NCBI RefSeq assembly: GCF_027594425.1
Contig: NZ_CP115159.1
Coordinates: forward strand, 2,035,001-2,099,000
Reading direction: 5' to 3'
From: Zunongwangia sp. HGR-M22
GTDB taxonomy: Bacteria; Bacteroidota; Bacteroidia; Flavobacteriales; Flavobacteriaceae
DNA length: 64,000 nt
How positions within the stretch are numbered: position 1 is the first letter of the stretch; each line of letters starts with the position of its first letter. The position numbers and the translations under genes are program-made. Positions 1 through 8,995 of this stretch are shown here, one piece after another. Under the pieces are notes generated by a model. It worked only from the letters and a program-made list of their open reading frames with translations. It had not been told where the DNA came from and searched no databases.

Positions 1-236
1 ATGCTTCGAATTTAAACAAGCTTGCTAATTCAGCTTTTTTCAGTATAAAAGGGTTTTACTGTCTATTTATTAAAAAAGTGATCGATTAAAAGATAATTGC
101 ATAATATTTATTTCAATTTTATTGCCAATTTTTTTATTTCACATCTTACAATTGCTTAAGTATTCCTTAAATAAAGTTAATACGGTTTAGTGCTTTTACA
201 TGATTCTTTAAATTACCCAAAAGCTTAATATAACAG

Positions 237-1754
237 ATGAAAAAAATCGCTATTATTGGTGGTGGTGCTTGTGGATCGGCTGCTCTTATCGAACTTATTA
301 TCCAAAGTATCACCGCCAAATTACAAGATCAAATTTCCTTTGTACTTATTGAACGTAAGGAAAAAGCAGGATATGGTTTAGCCTTTGGATCTAAGCAACG
401 TAGCCATATTTTAAATACGCAAGCCGACCTGATGGGAATATATGCTAACGAACCGGCACATTTTGCGGAATGGTTAAAGGAAAACGGCAGAAAATATAGA
501 GACGATGTTAAAAGTGAGAGTGATGAAGATAATGCTTATACCAGCAGATTGCTATATGGCCATTATGTTTCGCAGCAATTAAAAGAAACCATCGAAAAAG
601 CAAAAAAGCATAATATAAAGGTAGAACGTATTAAAGATGAAGCTTATAATATAGACAAACTGGAAAATGAAAAACTGCTTATTCATCTAAGTAGCGAAAA
701 CACAGTTGAAGTTGACGAAGTTTTGCTAGCTCCGGGAACTCCGAAACCAAACATATTCAGTCATTTTAAAGACAATCCAAATTACATAGATTTTCCATGG
801 CCCACAAAGCGCTTGTTAGAAAAAACTAATAAGAACGATCATGTTGGTGTTTTAGGAAGTAGCCTTAGTGCTATCGATTCGGTAATGACTTTAATCGATA
901 ACGGTCATGAAGGTAAAATCACCATGTTTTCTCCAGATGGTATGCTACCCAGAGTTCAACCAGATGAAAACAAAGGTTTTGAACGTAAATATTTAACCCT
1001 TGCTAACCTCCATAAAATAAAAAGAGAAAAAGGACATGCACCAAGAGCTAAAGACTTATTTCGTTTATTTATAAAAGATATTGAAGCTGCCGAAGGTAAA
1101 TCGCTAGATTGGAGTTCTTTTAATCGGGATTCTAAAGATCAACTTCCCTTATTAGAACATGATATTAAAGTTGCTGAAAAAGGTGGAGATTCATTATCGA
1201 ACATGGCATATTCAATGCGTTACGATACTTCTACCATTTGGAGTTGGATGAGCTTACATGAGCAAATAATTTTCACAAAATGGCTGGGTAGACACTGGAC
1301 GATTACTAGGCACGCAATACCACTCTACAATGCTAGAAGGCTGTCTAAACTCTTGAAAGAAGGCAAGCTTGACATTATATCGCAAAACAAAAAGGTAGAA
1401 TTTATTAAAGATAAAAATTGTTTTAGCATCGCTACAGGATTAGATGGAGTTTTCGAGCTTGATAAACTTGTAAACGCTACCGGTAGCGCCGGAAGATTAG
1501 AAGAAATGGACAATGTACTTGTACAAAATCTTTTAAAGAAAAAATACCTAAAACCTCATCCAATTGGTGGCGCAGTAATTAACCCGCATACTATGCAGTG
1601 CATATCTGAAGCTGGAGGAGAACATATTTATGGTGTAGGCCATCTGATAAATGGCATGTTGATGGATGTAAATGCCGTTTGGTTTAATGTAAAAACAATA
1701 GCTCGCCTAGCCTCAGAAATTATATTCAAAACAACTTCTAATGGACACGTTTAA
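237..1754 (+). CDS. FAD/NAD(P)-binding protein
   Basis: A 505-residue flavoprotein. It opens with a Rossmann dinucleotide fold (GxGxxG at residues 8-13) and resembles the FAD-NAD(P)-binding family that includes E. coli YdhS and HpaO-like proteins. A second nucleotide-binding-like stretch (GVLGSSLSAIDS, about residue 205) and a C-terminal G-N-A-T-G-S type turn fit a two-domain oxidoreductase. No signal peptide is seen, so it is probably cytoplasmic. The substrate is unknown. The stop codon overlaps the start of the AEC permease by 14 nt, so the two are almost certainly co-transcribed and translationally coupled. Bases 1-236 upstream are AT-rich with no gene. Confidence 0.8.
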   Translation: MKKIAIIGGGACGSAALIELIIQSITAKLQDQISFVLIERKEKAGYGLAFGSKQRSHILNTQADLMGIYANEPAHFAEWLKENGRKYRDDVKSESDEDNAYTSRLLYGHYVSQQLKETIEKAKKHNIKVERIKDEAYNIDKLENEKLLIHLSSENTVEVDEVLLAPGTPKPNIFSHFKDNPNYIDFPWPTKRLLEKTNKNDHVGVLGSSLSAIDSVMTLIDNGHEGKITMFSPDGMLPRVQPDENKGFERKYLTLANLHKIKREKGHAPRAKDLFRLFIKDIEAAEGKSLDWSSFNRDSKDQLPLLEHDIKVAEKGGDSLSNMAYSMRYDTSTIWSWMSLHEQIIFTKWLGRHWTITRHAIPLYNARRLSKLLKEGKLDIISQNKKVEFIKDKNCFSIATGLDGVFELDKLVNATGSAGRLEEMDNVLVQNLLKKKYLKPHPIGGAVINPHTMQCISEAGGEHIYGVGHLINGMLMDVNAVWFNVKTIARLASEIIFKTTSNGHV

Positions 1755-2661
1755 ATCTTTATATTCAAGTTTATTACCCTATTTATGCTGCATTCCTGTA
1801 GGTTATTTTATTAGCAAAAAAGAATGGATTCCTAAAGCATGGATCCATAAACCTTTACTATTTGTTTTATTACCAATTTTAGTAATAGACCATGTTCTTA
1901 ATGCAGAATTTTCTAATTTATTAATATTAGCCAGTATTTCATTCTTATTGGCTTTTTTAATGATTTTTCCGGCTATTTTAGTAGACAAATGGCTAGATAA
2001 TTCTGGTGATATTAATATCTTAAAAAGCGGTTTTTCTTATTTTAATGTCGCATTCTTCGGGATCCCTACGGTAAAATCTTTATTTGGAGAGGAAGCAGTG
2101 ACCACACTAATATGCATTTATGTAGGGACCGCGCTCTACGGAAACATTGTAGGTTATATTCAGGTTGCAAAATCCAAATTCGGAACTAAACAGGCTATTA
2201 TTGAAGTCTTAAAAATTCCGTTTATATACATTATAATTTTAGCATTAGTATTAAAAGGCTTTAAGGTAGAAACACCTGAAGCGGTAAAGTCGGTAGTTGA
2301 GGTTATGGGAACTGTAGTTTCTGTGATGGGAATGCTAATTATTGGAATGAATTTAACGAATATCGAGTTTAAATCTTTAGACTGGAAATACTACGCTAAA
2401 GTTCTTGGGGTAAGAGCAATTGCGGCTATCCTTATCACGGCAGCTTTGATAGGATTAGAATACTGGCTTATTGATGGATTGGAGCAAAAGGAGCGTCAGG
2501 TAATGGCGCTAATTGGTCTTTTCCCCATTGCTGCTAATCTCGCTGTTTTTGCTTCTTTTCTGAAATCACAAGAAAAACAATCGGCGTTACTTATTGTATT
2601 TTCAATGATTTTATCGCTAGTTCTGGTGCCTTTAGGAGCGATGATATTTGGGGGAAATTAA
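1741..2661 (+). CDS. AEC (auxin efflux carrier) family permease
   Basis: A 306-residue integral membrane protein with about ten hydrophobic segments and no signal peptide. It shows the two-half organisation of the AEC/bile-acid-symporter fold: helices to about residue 130, then a second set from about 160 with a conserved-looking GMNLTNIEF loop near residue 201. Family members move small organic or amino acids across the inner membrane; the cargo here cannot be read. It begins inside the end of the FAD protein gene (14 nt overlap), which suggests it carries a substrate or product of that enzyme. That link is inference. Confidence 0.8.
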   Translation: MDTFKSLYSSLLPYLCCIPVGYFISKKEWIPKAWIHKPLLFVLLPILVIDHVLNAEFSNLLILASISFLLAFLMIFPAILVDKWLDNSGDINILKSGFSYFNVAFFGIPTVKSLFGEEAVTTLICIYVGTALYGNIVGYIQVAKSKFGTKQAIIEVLKIPFIYIIILALVLKGFKVETPEAVKSVVEVMGTVVSVMGMLIIGMNLTNIEFKSLDWKYYAKVLGVRAIAAILITAALIGLEYWLIDGLEQKERQVMALIGLFPIAANLAVFASFLKSQEKQSALLIVFSMILSLVLVPLGAMIFGGN

Positions 2662-2718
2662 AGAAACGCCAAAGTTTTGGAGATGCATAATTCTTGTTTT
2701 AATTTTCAATAAAAAATT

Positions 2719-3735
2719 ATGAAAGCTATAGGAATAACGAAGTCTTTACCAACATCAGATAAAAATTGTTTTATCGCATTTGAAACTGAAAAACCAATGC
2801 CAGAAGATTATGATCTTTTGGTTAAAATACATGCGGTTTCTGTAAACCCGGTAGATTACAAAGTACGCCAAAGCGCTGCTAAAGATGAAGAATTGGACGA
2901 ACCTAAGATTCTGGGGTGGGATGCAGCCGGTATTGTTGAAGCAGTTGGAAGCGAAGTTTCTAATTTTAAAGTTGGGGATGAAGTTTATTATTCGGGAGAA
3001 TACGGAAGACCAGGTTGTAATGCAGAATTTCAGTTGGTTGATTCTCGAATTGCAGGACATAAACCTTCTAATTTATCTTTTGCTGAAGCCGCAGCGATGC
3101 CATTAACATCTCTTACTGCCTGGGAAGCAATTTTTGATCGTTTACGCCTACAAAAAAATGGAGAAAGCGGTAAAAAATTATTGATTATCGGTGGCGCTGG
3201 CGGTGTTGGATCTATCGCTATACAAATTGCTAAAAAATTGACTAATATTGAAGTGATCGCTACCGCATCTCGAGAAGAGACCAGTGATTGGTGTAAGAAG
3301 TTAGGAGCAGATGTTATTATTAATCATCATGAACTCATTCAGCAAATGGAATCAGCAAATATTAGTGAAATTGATTTTATTCTGAATTTTTCTGATACCG
3401 ATATGCATTGGGATGCTATGGCAAAATTAATCAAACCACAGGGCCAAATTTGTTCGATCGTAGAAAATAAAGATCCGTTAGATTTAAACAAACTTAAAAA
3501 TAAGAGTGCCTCTTTTCACTGGGAATTTATGTTTACGCGTTCTCTTTTTAAAACTGAAGATATGATCGCCCAGCATAAAATATTGGAAGAATTACGACTT
3601 TTATTTGAAGAAGGAACTTTAAAATCCACAATCAACAAGACTTTTGAAGGACTAGACACCGGTGTTTTTAGAGAAGTCCATGAATTTCAGGAAAGCGGAA
3701 AATCAATTGGCAAAAATGTGATTAGTTATATTTAA
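2719..3735 (+). CDS. Zinc-independent MDR alcohol dehydrogenase/quinone reductase-like protein
   Basis: A 338-residue medium-chain dehydrogenase. The N-terminal GroES-like half carries SVNPVDYKVR (41-50), typical of quinone oxidoreductase/enoyl reductase members. The Rossmann half starts with GGAGGVGS (158-165), which binds NADPH. The catalytic-zinc cysteine and histidine ligands are not evident, so it is placed with the QOR/ZADH subgroup and not with classical alcohol dehydrogenases. It probably reduces quinones or activated alkenes in the cytoplasm. It lies 57 nt after the AEC permease and is followed by a strong hairpin terminator. Confidence 0.85.
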   Translation: MKAIGITKSLPTSDKNCFIAFETEKPMPEDYDLLVKIHAVSVNPVDYKVRQSAAKDEELDEPKILGWDAAGIVEAVGSEVSNFKVGDEVYYSGEYGRPGCNAEFQLVDSRIAGHKPSNLSFAEAAAMPLTSLTAWEAIFDRLRLQKNGESGKKLLIIGGAGGVGSIAIQIAKKLTNIEVIATASREETSDWCKKLGADVIINHHELIQQMESANISEIDFILNFSDTDMHWDAMAKLIKPQGQICSIVENKDPLDLNKLKNKSASFHWEFMFTRSLFKTEDMIAQHKILEELRLLFEEGTLKSTINKTFEGLDTGVFREVHEFQESGKSIGKNVISYI

Positions 3736-3763
3736 TGATTTAGAAGTTAAAATTCAATAATTA

Positions 3764-3796
3764 AAAAAGGGATTTCAGTTATGAAGTCCCTTTTTC
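3764..3796 (+). terminator. Rho-independent terminator after the MDR gene
   Basis: The arms 3764-3776 and 3783-3795 pair (AAAAAGGGATTTC with GAAGTCCCTTTTT, one G-T wobble) around a 6-nt loop and run into T-rich sequence. Confidence 0.8.
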
Positions 3797-3939
3797 AATT
3801 TTCAAGGATTGGGTTAAATAATTCTTAAACAAGTAAAATAGCATAGATTTCGCTTTATATAAGGTGTAATTCAGTTTAGCAATCCACAGTATTTGCATTT
3901 TGAATTTCAACTGAAAAAAGAAAACTAAACCATACTGCT

Positions 3940-4359
3940 ATGACAACCGAAACCATAATTATTGTAACCTATGTATTGATTTTTCTATTAATCTCATTCT
4001 TAGTGATTCAGCATTTATCTGAAGAAAATAAAGAATCAAAAAAGAAGAAAATTAAAACTTTAGCTGAAGAATTTGAAGGACAGAAAGTGTTGATCGACGG
4101 AAAATTAAACGAAGATTATTCTAAAATTAAAGAAATATTGAAGCGATTTAATGTAGAAGTACAACACAAAATGTCTACTAAAACGGGGATTTTAATCACG
4201 GGTAAAAATCCTGATGATTTTGTTGTTGAAGAAGCTAAATCTTTCGGAACTAAAATTTATAGCGAAGCTTCGTTTCTTGAACTTTACTATGCGCCTAAAT
4301 TTATGCTGAAAAGCAAACTGAAATCTATGCAACGAGCAACCGTTAAGGTTAAAATTTAA
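3940..4359 (+). CDS. Membrane-anchored hypothetical protein
   Basis: A 139-residue protein of unknown function. Residues about 5-24 form one hydrophobic helix (IIIVTYVLIFLLISFLVI). A lysine- and glutamate-rich cytoplasmic region follows. Its last 90 residues look like a small mixed alpha/beta domain (VLIDGKLNEDYSKIKEILKRFNVEV). The topology suggests an N-terminal membrane anchor with a soluble cytoplasmic domain. It stands alone between two terminators, so it is probably a single-gene transcript. I recognise no motif. Confidence 0.65.
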   Translation: MTTETIIIVTYVLIFLLISFLVIQHLSEENKESKKKKIKTLAEEFEGQKVLIDGKLNEDYSKIKEILKRFNVEVQHKMSTKTGILITGKNPDDFVVEEAKSFGTKIYSEASFLELYYAPKFMLKSKLKSMQRATVKVKI

Positions 4360-4373
4360 AAAGTCATACAATA

Positions 4374-4402
4374 AAAAATCCCAGCAAATTGCTGGGATTT
4401 TT
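4374..4402. terminator. Bidirectional terminator
   Basis: A perfect 13-bp stem (AAAAATCCCAGCA at 4374-4386 with TGCTGGGATTTTT at 4390-4402) and a 3-nt loop. It has A/T tracts on both sides and sits between the convergent hypothetical gene and the alkene reductase gene, so it can serve both strands. Confidence 0.9.
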
Positions 4403-4423
4403 AGTATTCAAATGGTTCTATAA

Positions 4424-5524
4424 TTAATCTCTCGCCTTAATTGGATAATCCAAATAACCTTCTTTTCCAGTTGTATAAAAAGTATCTTTATCCCAATCGG
4501 TAAGCGCTACATCCTTCTCGAATCTTTCCACTAAATCTGGATTAGAAATATATGGTTTTCCGTAGGCTACCAAATCGGCATTGCCTTTTTTAATTACATC
4601 ATTTCCAGATTCCTGATCGAAACCTGCATTAATAATTAAAGTACCTTTATATAATGGTCTGTAATGTTTAGCAATTTCAGTAACCGCAAATTCATTACCT
4701 GAAACATCGGTAAAAGGTTCCGATAAATGAACATAGGCAAGATCATATTCGTTTAATTTGTTTACGATATAATCGAAAGTAGGAATCGTTTCTTTATCCA
4801 ACGTCATCCCAAATAAACCATCTAGAGAGGGATTTAAACGCAATCCAATTTTTTGTTCTGGCATTACTTCTTTAATCGCATCAATAACTTCAAAAAGAAT
4901 TTTAGCACGATTTTCTATCGTTCCGCCGTATTCATCTGTTCTGGTATTCGAGGTCGCATTAAAAAACTGATGCAATAAATAACCATTAGAAGAATGAATT
5001 TCTACACCGTCAAAGCCTGCATCCATTGCATTCTTTGCCGCTGTTTTAAAATCTTCTATAGTTTGCTCAATTTCATCAATAGTCATTTCCTTAGGAGTAA
5101 CGGTATCTTTAAAACCATCTGCAGTAAAAGCCTGCGCATCTGGATTTATGGCAGATGGTGCTAATGGTTTTTCTCCATTATGAAAATCTGGATGCGACAT
5201 CCTTCCTACATGCCATAATTGGATAAATATTCGCCCGTTTTCCTGATGAACTTTACGGGTTACTTTTTTCCATCCTTCAATTTGTGCAGGTTTATAAATC
5301 CCAGGAACATTTATATATCCAATTGCTTTGTCGTTAATTGGAGATCCTTCAGTGATAATTAAACCTGCTGAAGCGCGTTGCGCATAATATTCAGCTTCAT
5401 ATTCTTCACGCGGTGAGTTTTCTTCATTATCTGCGCGAGTACGCGTCATGGGCGCCATTACCACACGATTTGGTAATTTTAAGCCATTCAGATTATATTC
5501 TTCTAATAGTGGTTGTTTACTCAT
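4424..5524 (-). CDS. Old Yellow Enzyme-type alkene reductase
   Basis: A 366-residue FMN-dependent ene-reductase of the NemA/OYE family. The sequence has the substrate-binding pair H177 and N180 (EIHSSNGYL), the probable proton donor Y182, and the family block HQFFNATSNTRTDEYGG followed by ENR near 185-206. The product should reduce the C=C bond of unsaturated carbonyl and nitro compounds with NADPH in the cytoplasm. It is a full-length single gene on the minus strand. A Crp/Fnr-type regulator gene on the same strand starts about 700 nt upstream and ends 150 nt before it, so local regulation is possible but not shown. Confidence 0.93.
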   Translation of the reverse strand: MSKQPLLEEYNLNGLKLPNRVVMAPMTRTRADNEENSPREEYEAEYYAQRASAGLIITEGSPINDKAIGYINVPGIYKPAQIEGWKKVTRKVHQENGRIFIQLWHVGRMSHPDFHNGEKPLAPSAINPDAQAFTADGFKDTVTPKEMTIDEIEQTIEDFKTAAKNAMDAGFDGVEIHSSNGYLLHQFFNATSNTRTDEYGGTIENRAKILFEVIDAIKEVMPEQKIGLRLNPSLDGLFGMTLDKETIPTFDYIVNKLNEYDLAYVHLSEPFTDVSGNEFAVTEIAKHYRPLYKGTLIINAGFDQESGNDVIKKGNADLVAYGKPYISNPDLVERFEKDVALTDWDKDTFYTTGKEGYLDYPIKARD

Positions 5525-5674
5525 CGTTCTTTCTTTTTTAATAAAAATTCCGGCAATCGTCGATATGCCGGAACTTATATAGCAATTTTAATCCCTTTTT
5601 CAGTACAAATTTAAGCGATCTTCTGATAAGATAACATTGACCTATGTTAGCGAAGGCTGTTAAATACTGTTAAG

Positions 5675-6247
5675 CTATATGAGCTCTTTCCTAATTCTAC
5701 TTAAACTTTCAGGTTTAATACCTAAATAGTTAGCGACATGATAATTTGCAATTCTATTTTCTAATTCAGGAAAACGATCGTAAAATTCTAAATAACGTTC
5801 TTTACTGCTTTTTTGAAGGCTGGACATTATTCTGCAACGTAGCGCTATAAACGATTTGGTTACTTTAATTCTAAAAAATCGTTCAAATTTAGGGATACGC
5901 CTATAGAGTTCTTCTTGCGCATCTCTATGAATGGCTATTAACTCGCAATCTTCAAGACATTCTACATTTAATCTTGCGGGAATACCTTCTAAAAGCGCTT
6001 CATAATCACTAATCCACCAGTCTTCCATAGCAAATTGAAGATTAGCTTCATTCTCAAAATCATCACGATAAAAAGCTCGCAGACATCCTTTAACCACAAA
6101 GTAATTATGATGCACAAATTCTCCGTCTCTAATTAAAAGATCTTTTTTAGCATGCTTCACTGGAGTTAGAATGCTTAAAAATTCGGCCTTTTCTTCTTCA
6201 GTAAGATCAATAATTTTAGAAACGTGATCAAGAATTAGTTGACTCAT
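5675..6247 (-). CDS. Crp/Fnr family transcriptional regulator
   Basis: A 190-residue protein. Residues about 20-115 form a cyclic-nucleotide-binding-like beta roll (VKHAKKDLLIRDGEFVHHNYFVVKGCLRAFY). The C-terminus carries a short helix-turn-helix (VANYLGIKPESLSRIRKELI), typical of the short Bacteroidota Crp-like proteins. No iron-sulfur cysteine cluster of the Fnr type is seen, so the effector is unknown. It is divergent from the Tat aminotransferase gene across a 369-nt region and tandem with the upstream-facing alkene reductase, so either could be a target. Confidence 0.88.
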   Translation of the reverse strand: MSQLILDHVSKIIDLTEEEKAEFLSILTPVKHAKKDLLIRDGEFVHHNYFVVKGCLRAFYRDDFENEANLQFAMEDWWISDYEALLEGIPARLNVECLEDCELIAIHRDAQEELYRRIPKFERFFRIKVTKSFIALRCRIMSSLQKSSKERYLEFYDRFPELENRIANYHVANYLGIKPESLSRIRKELI

Positions 6248-6616
6248 AGATTTTCAATTTGAATAATTTTTCGATATAGTCGCGAACGACCTATTAAACT
6301 TTCTTAAATAATATTGAATGTAATAATTAAACAGATATTTCACCAGTAATATGTAGTAGTAATAAATATAAATCATGTCCTAAATATCCAAAATTAGACT
6401 GAGAACAAATTTTATTCAATTTAAATCAAAAATATTTTGAACGACGCATTGAAAAATTCGTGCATTATATTCAAATCTGTCGAATTTTTGCAAATCTTAA
6501 ATTTCATTTAATATTTTTTTAAATTATGAATTTATAGTATTCATTTTTAAGGTATTACCATTGCTTAACATTGTGTTAATTTCTAACTTTAAAATGTAAC
6601 ACAAATACCACCAATT
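6248..6616. other. Divergent intergenic region (369 nt)
   Basis: AT-rich spacer between the Crp/Fnr-type regulator (minus) and the Tat aminotransferase (plus). No ORF or stable RNA fold was recognised. Its only supported content is a promoter-like element near 6561-6591. A Crp-type operator would be expected here, but I cannot point to a convincing palindrome. Confidence 0.5.
6561..6591 (+). promoter_or_regulatory. Candidate Bacteroidota promoter of the Tat aminotransferase operon
   Basis: TTG at 6561-6563, a 20-nt spacer, then TAACTTTA at 6584-6591 (one mismatch to TAnnTTTG). It would give a leader of about 20 nt before the ATG at 6617. Confidence 0.4.
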
Positions 6617-7801
6617 ATGAGTCTTAACAGAAGAGAATGGCTAAAAAGAGGCGCGCTTGCGATGGGAGTTGCTGCAGTAACGCCGGTAGATCTTTGGGCA
6701 AATGCCGTTTCTGATGCACATGCAAAAAACACTAAATTTCTATACAATTATAGTAACTCGTTCGACGAGTATACCCCTCCCCGATTTCCTGATCTTAAAA
6801 CAGTAAAAGCAAGATTGGTTTGGAATGAAAATCCTCATGGTCCTTCTAAAATGGCTGCGGAAGCTTTTCAAAAGGCAGTTACAGAGGGGAATCATTATTC
6901 TTGGGGTGCTTTAGGAGCATTGGTAAAGCAAATTGCTGAATATGAAGGTGTCGAGCCAGCAAACGTTATGATGGGGCCGGGATCTTCAGATTTATTAGAA
7001 AAAACGGCCATTGTGAAATTTCAGCATGGCGGAAATGTAGTAAGTGCAGATCCAAGTTATATGTCACTGGTTAGTGTTGCAAAAGCAGCCGGCGGAAATT
7101 GGAAAGCGGTGAAACTTACCGAGGATTATCAGCATGATCTAAAGGCTATGGAAAAGGCTATTGATAAAGACACCAAACTTGTCTATATCACAAATCCTAA
7201 CAATCCAACGGCTACTATGACCGATACCGAAGTTCTTAAAGATTTTTGTAAGCGAGTTTCTAAGAAAGTACCGGTATTTATTGATGAAGCCTACATAGAA
7301 CTCTCTCCTGGCGGACTCAACTCTAGCATGGCGTCGCTAGTTGCAGACGGTTATGATGTTTTTGTAGCCAGAACTTTCTCTAAAATTCACGGAATGGCCG
7401 GGCTTCGCGTTGGATATATGTTAGGAAACAAAGAGTCTTTAAAAGAAATGAATGAGATTACTCGCGGCGGGATGGGATTAACTGGGCCTAGCATTGAAGC
7501 TGCTTCAGCAAGTATGAAAGATGAAGCCTACCTTAGCGATTGTAAAGCCAAAATAGAAGAAGCCCGAAATTATACAACGTCATATCTTGAAAGTCGTGGG
7601 ATGGATTATATGCCTTCTAGTACCAACTTTGTAATTTTCCCTATAAATATGGATGGCGATGAATTTCTAGAAAAAATTTACGAAAAGAAGGTTGTTGTTC
7701 GTGCTTTTAAGTTTTGGGATCAGGATTGGTGCCGTGTAAGTATGGGAACCATGAAAGAGATGAAATATTTTACTGAAGCTATTGATGAAATTCTAGTCTA
7801 G
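6617..7801 (+). CDS. Tat-exported PLP-dependent aminotransferase (histidinol-phosphate aminotransferase-like)
   Basis: A 394-residue fold-type I aminotransferase. The Schiff-base lysine is K256 in TFSKIHGMAGLR, and the substrate-pocket motif NPNNPT lies at 193-198, as in HisC-like enzymes. Unlike cytoplasmic HisC, it starts with a twin-arginine signal (NRREWLKRG, then a hydrophobic stretch to about residue 30), so it is predicted to fold with its cofactor and be exported to the periplasm. This Tat-tagged subgroup occurs in Bacteroidota, and its substrate is not known to me. The AEC permease gene starts 4 nt after the stop, which implies one operon. Confidence 0.87.
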   Translation: MSLNRREWLKRGALAMGVAAVTPVDLWANAVSDAHAKNTKFLYNYSNSFDEYTPPRFPDLKTVKARLVWNENPHGPSKMAAEAFQKAVTEGNHYSWGALGALVKQIAEYEGVEPANVMMGPGSSDLLEKTAIVKFQHGGNVVSADPSYMSLVSVAKAAGGNWKAVKLTEDYQHDLKAMEKAIDKDTKLVYITNPNNPTATMTDTEVLKDFCKRVSKKVPVFIDEAYIELSPGGLNSSMASLVADGYDVFVARTFSKIHGMAGLRVGYMLGNKESLKEMNEITRGGMGLTGPSIEAASASMKDEAYLSDCKAKIEEARNYTTSYLESRGMDYMPSSTNFVIFPINMDGDEFLEKIYEKKVVVRAFKFWDQDWCRVSMGTMKEMKYFTEAIDEILV

Positions 7802-7805
7802 TTAT

Positions 7806-8936
7806 ATGGATGTAAGCCTACAAAAAACCATAACTTTTATTCTTTTTATTGCTATAGGATTACTTTTAAAGATGAAATTTAGTACCAAAGCTGAAGTGGT
7901 TGGTATTAAAAAAATAATCCTGAATCTTGCCTTACCAGCGACTATTTTTATTGCGCTTTTGGGAATCAAAGTTGAAGCAGATCTTCTTTTATTGCCGATT
8001 TTGGCTTTGATTTTAAATGCATTGCTATTTTTTATTTTTCCATTATTATTACCAATTTTAGGTATAGAAAAAGAAACGCCAAATTACCGAACCGCAAAAA
8101 TGCTTATTCCTTCTTTAGCGCCGGGATTATCATGTTTTCCTTTTGTGCTGGAATATTTAGGGGATGCTTATTTAGCCAAAGCAGCAATGGCCGATCTTGG
8201 GAATAAAGTTTTTGTACTTATGATCCTTTATGTTGTAGCTATGAATTGGCATTATAAAGTACAGCAGAAAAAAGCACAATCGGGAAAAGCAAAACTTAAA
8301 TCCTTGGGTATAGCAATGATTTCTGAACCAGTAAACTTGTTTATTGCCGCTGCGTTAATACTTGTTGGCTTTGGCTTTACATTGGATTCGCTTCCATTTT
8401 TTGCAAGCGAAACCTTAAGTAGATTAAGTTTACTAATGACGCCTTTAGTTTTGCTGTATATTGGATTGGCTGTAAACATTAAAAAGGATCAGTTCTTACA
8501 GATTTTGGGAATGTTGATGTTGCGGGCAGGATTCGTGGTTTTAGCAATTGGTTTAATAATAAGCATCGCCGGAATTGCTATTGAAAACGAAGTATTGTTA
8601 ATGCTTTCCTTTGGTCTAAGTGCTTGTAGTTTTTGGCCTTTTGCTCATATCTCTGCTGTTGATGCAGCTGAGCAAAACAGGGAAAGAAAAACATTCAATC
8701 CAAATTTTGCTGTAAGCGTTTTGGCGCTATCATTTCCGCTTTCAACCTTAATAATTTTGGGAATTTTATCGAGTGGGAAACTTTTTGCTGAACCATCAGC
8801 TATTTTCCTGTTAGGAGCAGTCTTAAGTGTCACAGGATTTGGATTACCGTTAATATTACAGAAGAAAACATCAAATATTGAAGAAGCTGAAGTTATAAAT
8901 ACTGAGTTAGAAATTTCAACTAACGAAAGCTCTTAA
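7806..8936 (+). CDS. AEC-family-like permease
   Basis: A 376-residue polytopic membrane protein with about ten transmembrane segments. Its opening helices (TITFILFIAIGLLL) and the LNLALPATIFIALLG block near residue 40 match AEC transporters. It is longer than the first AEC protein of this window, with a charged C-terminal tail rich in Glu and Ser (about 350-376). It follows the Tat aminotransferase by 4 nt and ends before a terminator, so it is the last gene of that two-gene unit. It may move the aminotransferase's amino acid or keto acid; this is inferred from context only. Confidence 0.75.
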   Translation: MDVSLQKTITFILFIAIGLLLKMKFSTKAEVVGIKKIILNLALPATIFIALLGIKVEADLLLLPILALILNALLFFIFPLLLPILGIEKETPNYRTAKMLIPSLAPGLSCFPFVLEYLGDAYLAKAAMADLGNKVFVLMILYVVAMNWHYKVQQKKAQSGKAKLKSLGIAMISEPVNLFIAAALILVGFGFTLDSLPFFASETLSRLSLLMTPLVLLYIGLAVNIKKDQFLQILGMLMLRAGFVVLAIGLIISIAGIAIENEVLLMLSFGLSACSFWPFAHISAVDAAEQNRERKTFNPNFAVSVLALSFPLSTLIILGILSSGKLFAEPSAIFLLGAVLSVTGFGLPLILQKKTSNIEEAEVINTELEISTNESS

Positions 8937-8963
8937 AGTTTAACCAACCAATCAATTTGAGCG

Positions 8964-8995
8964 AAAGGTAGTCAGTTTTTTGGCTACCTTTTTTT
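8964..8995. terminator. Terminator between convergent genes
   Basis: Arms AAAGGTAG (8964-8971) and CTACCTTT (8984-8991) enclose a 12-nt loop and are followed by a T run. It serves the AEC permease transcript. The minus-strand DUF6155 gene ends at its edge (stop at 8994). Confidence 0.75.
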
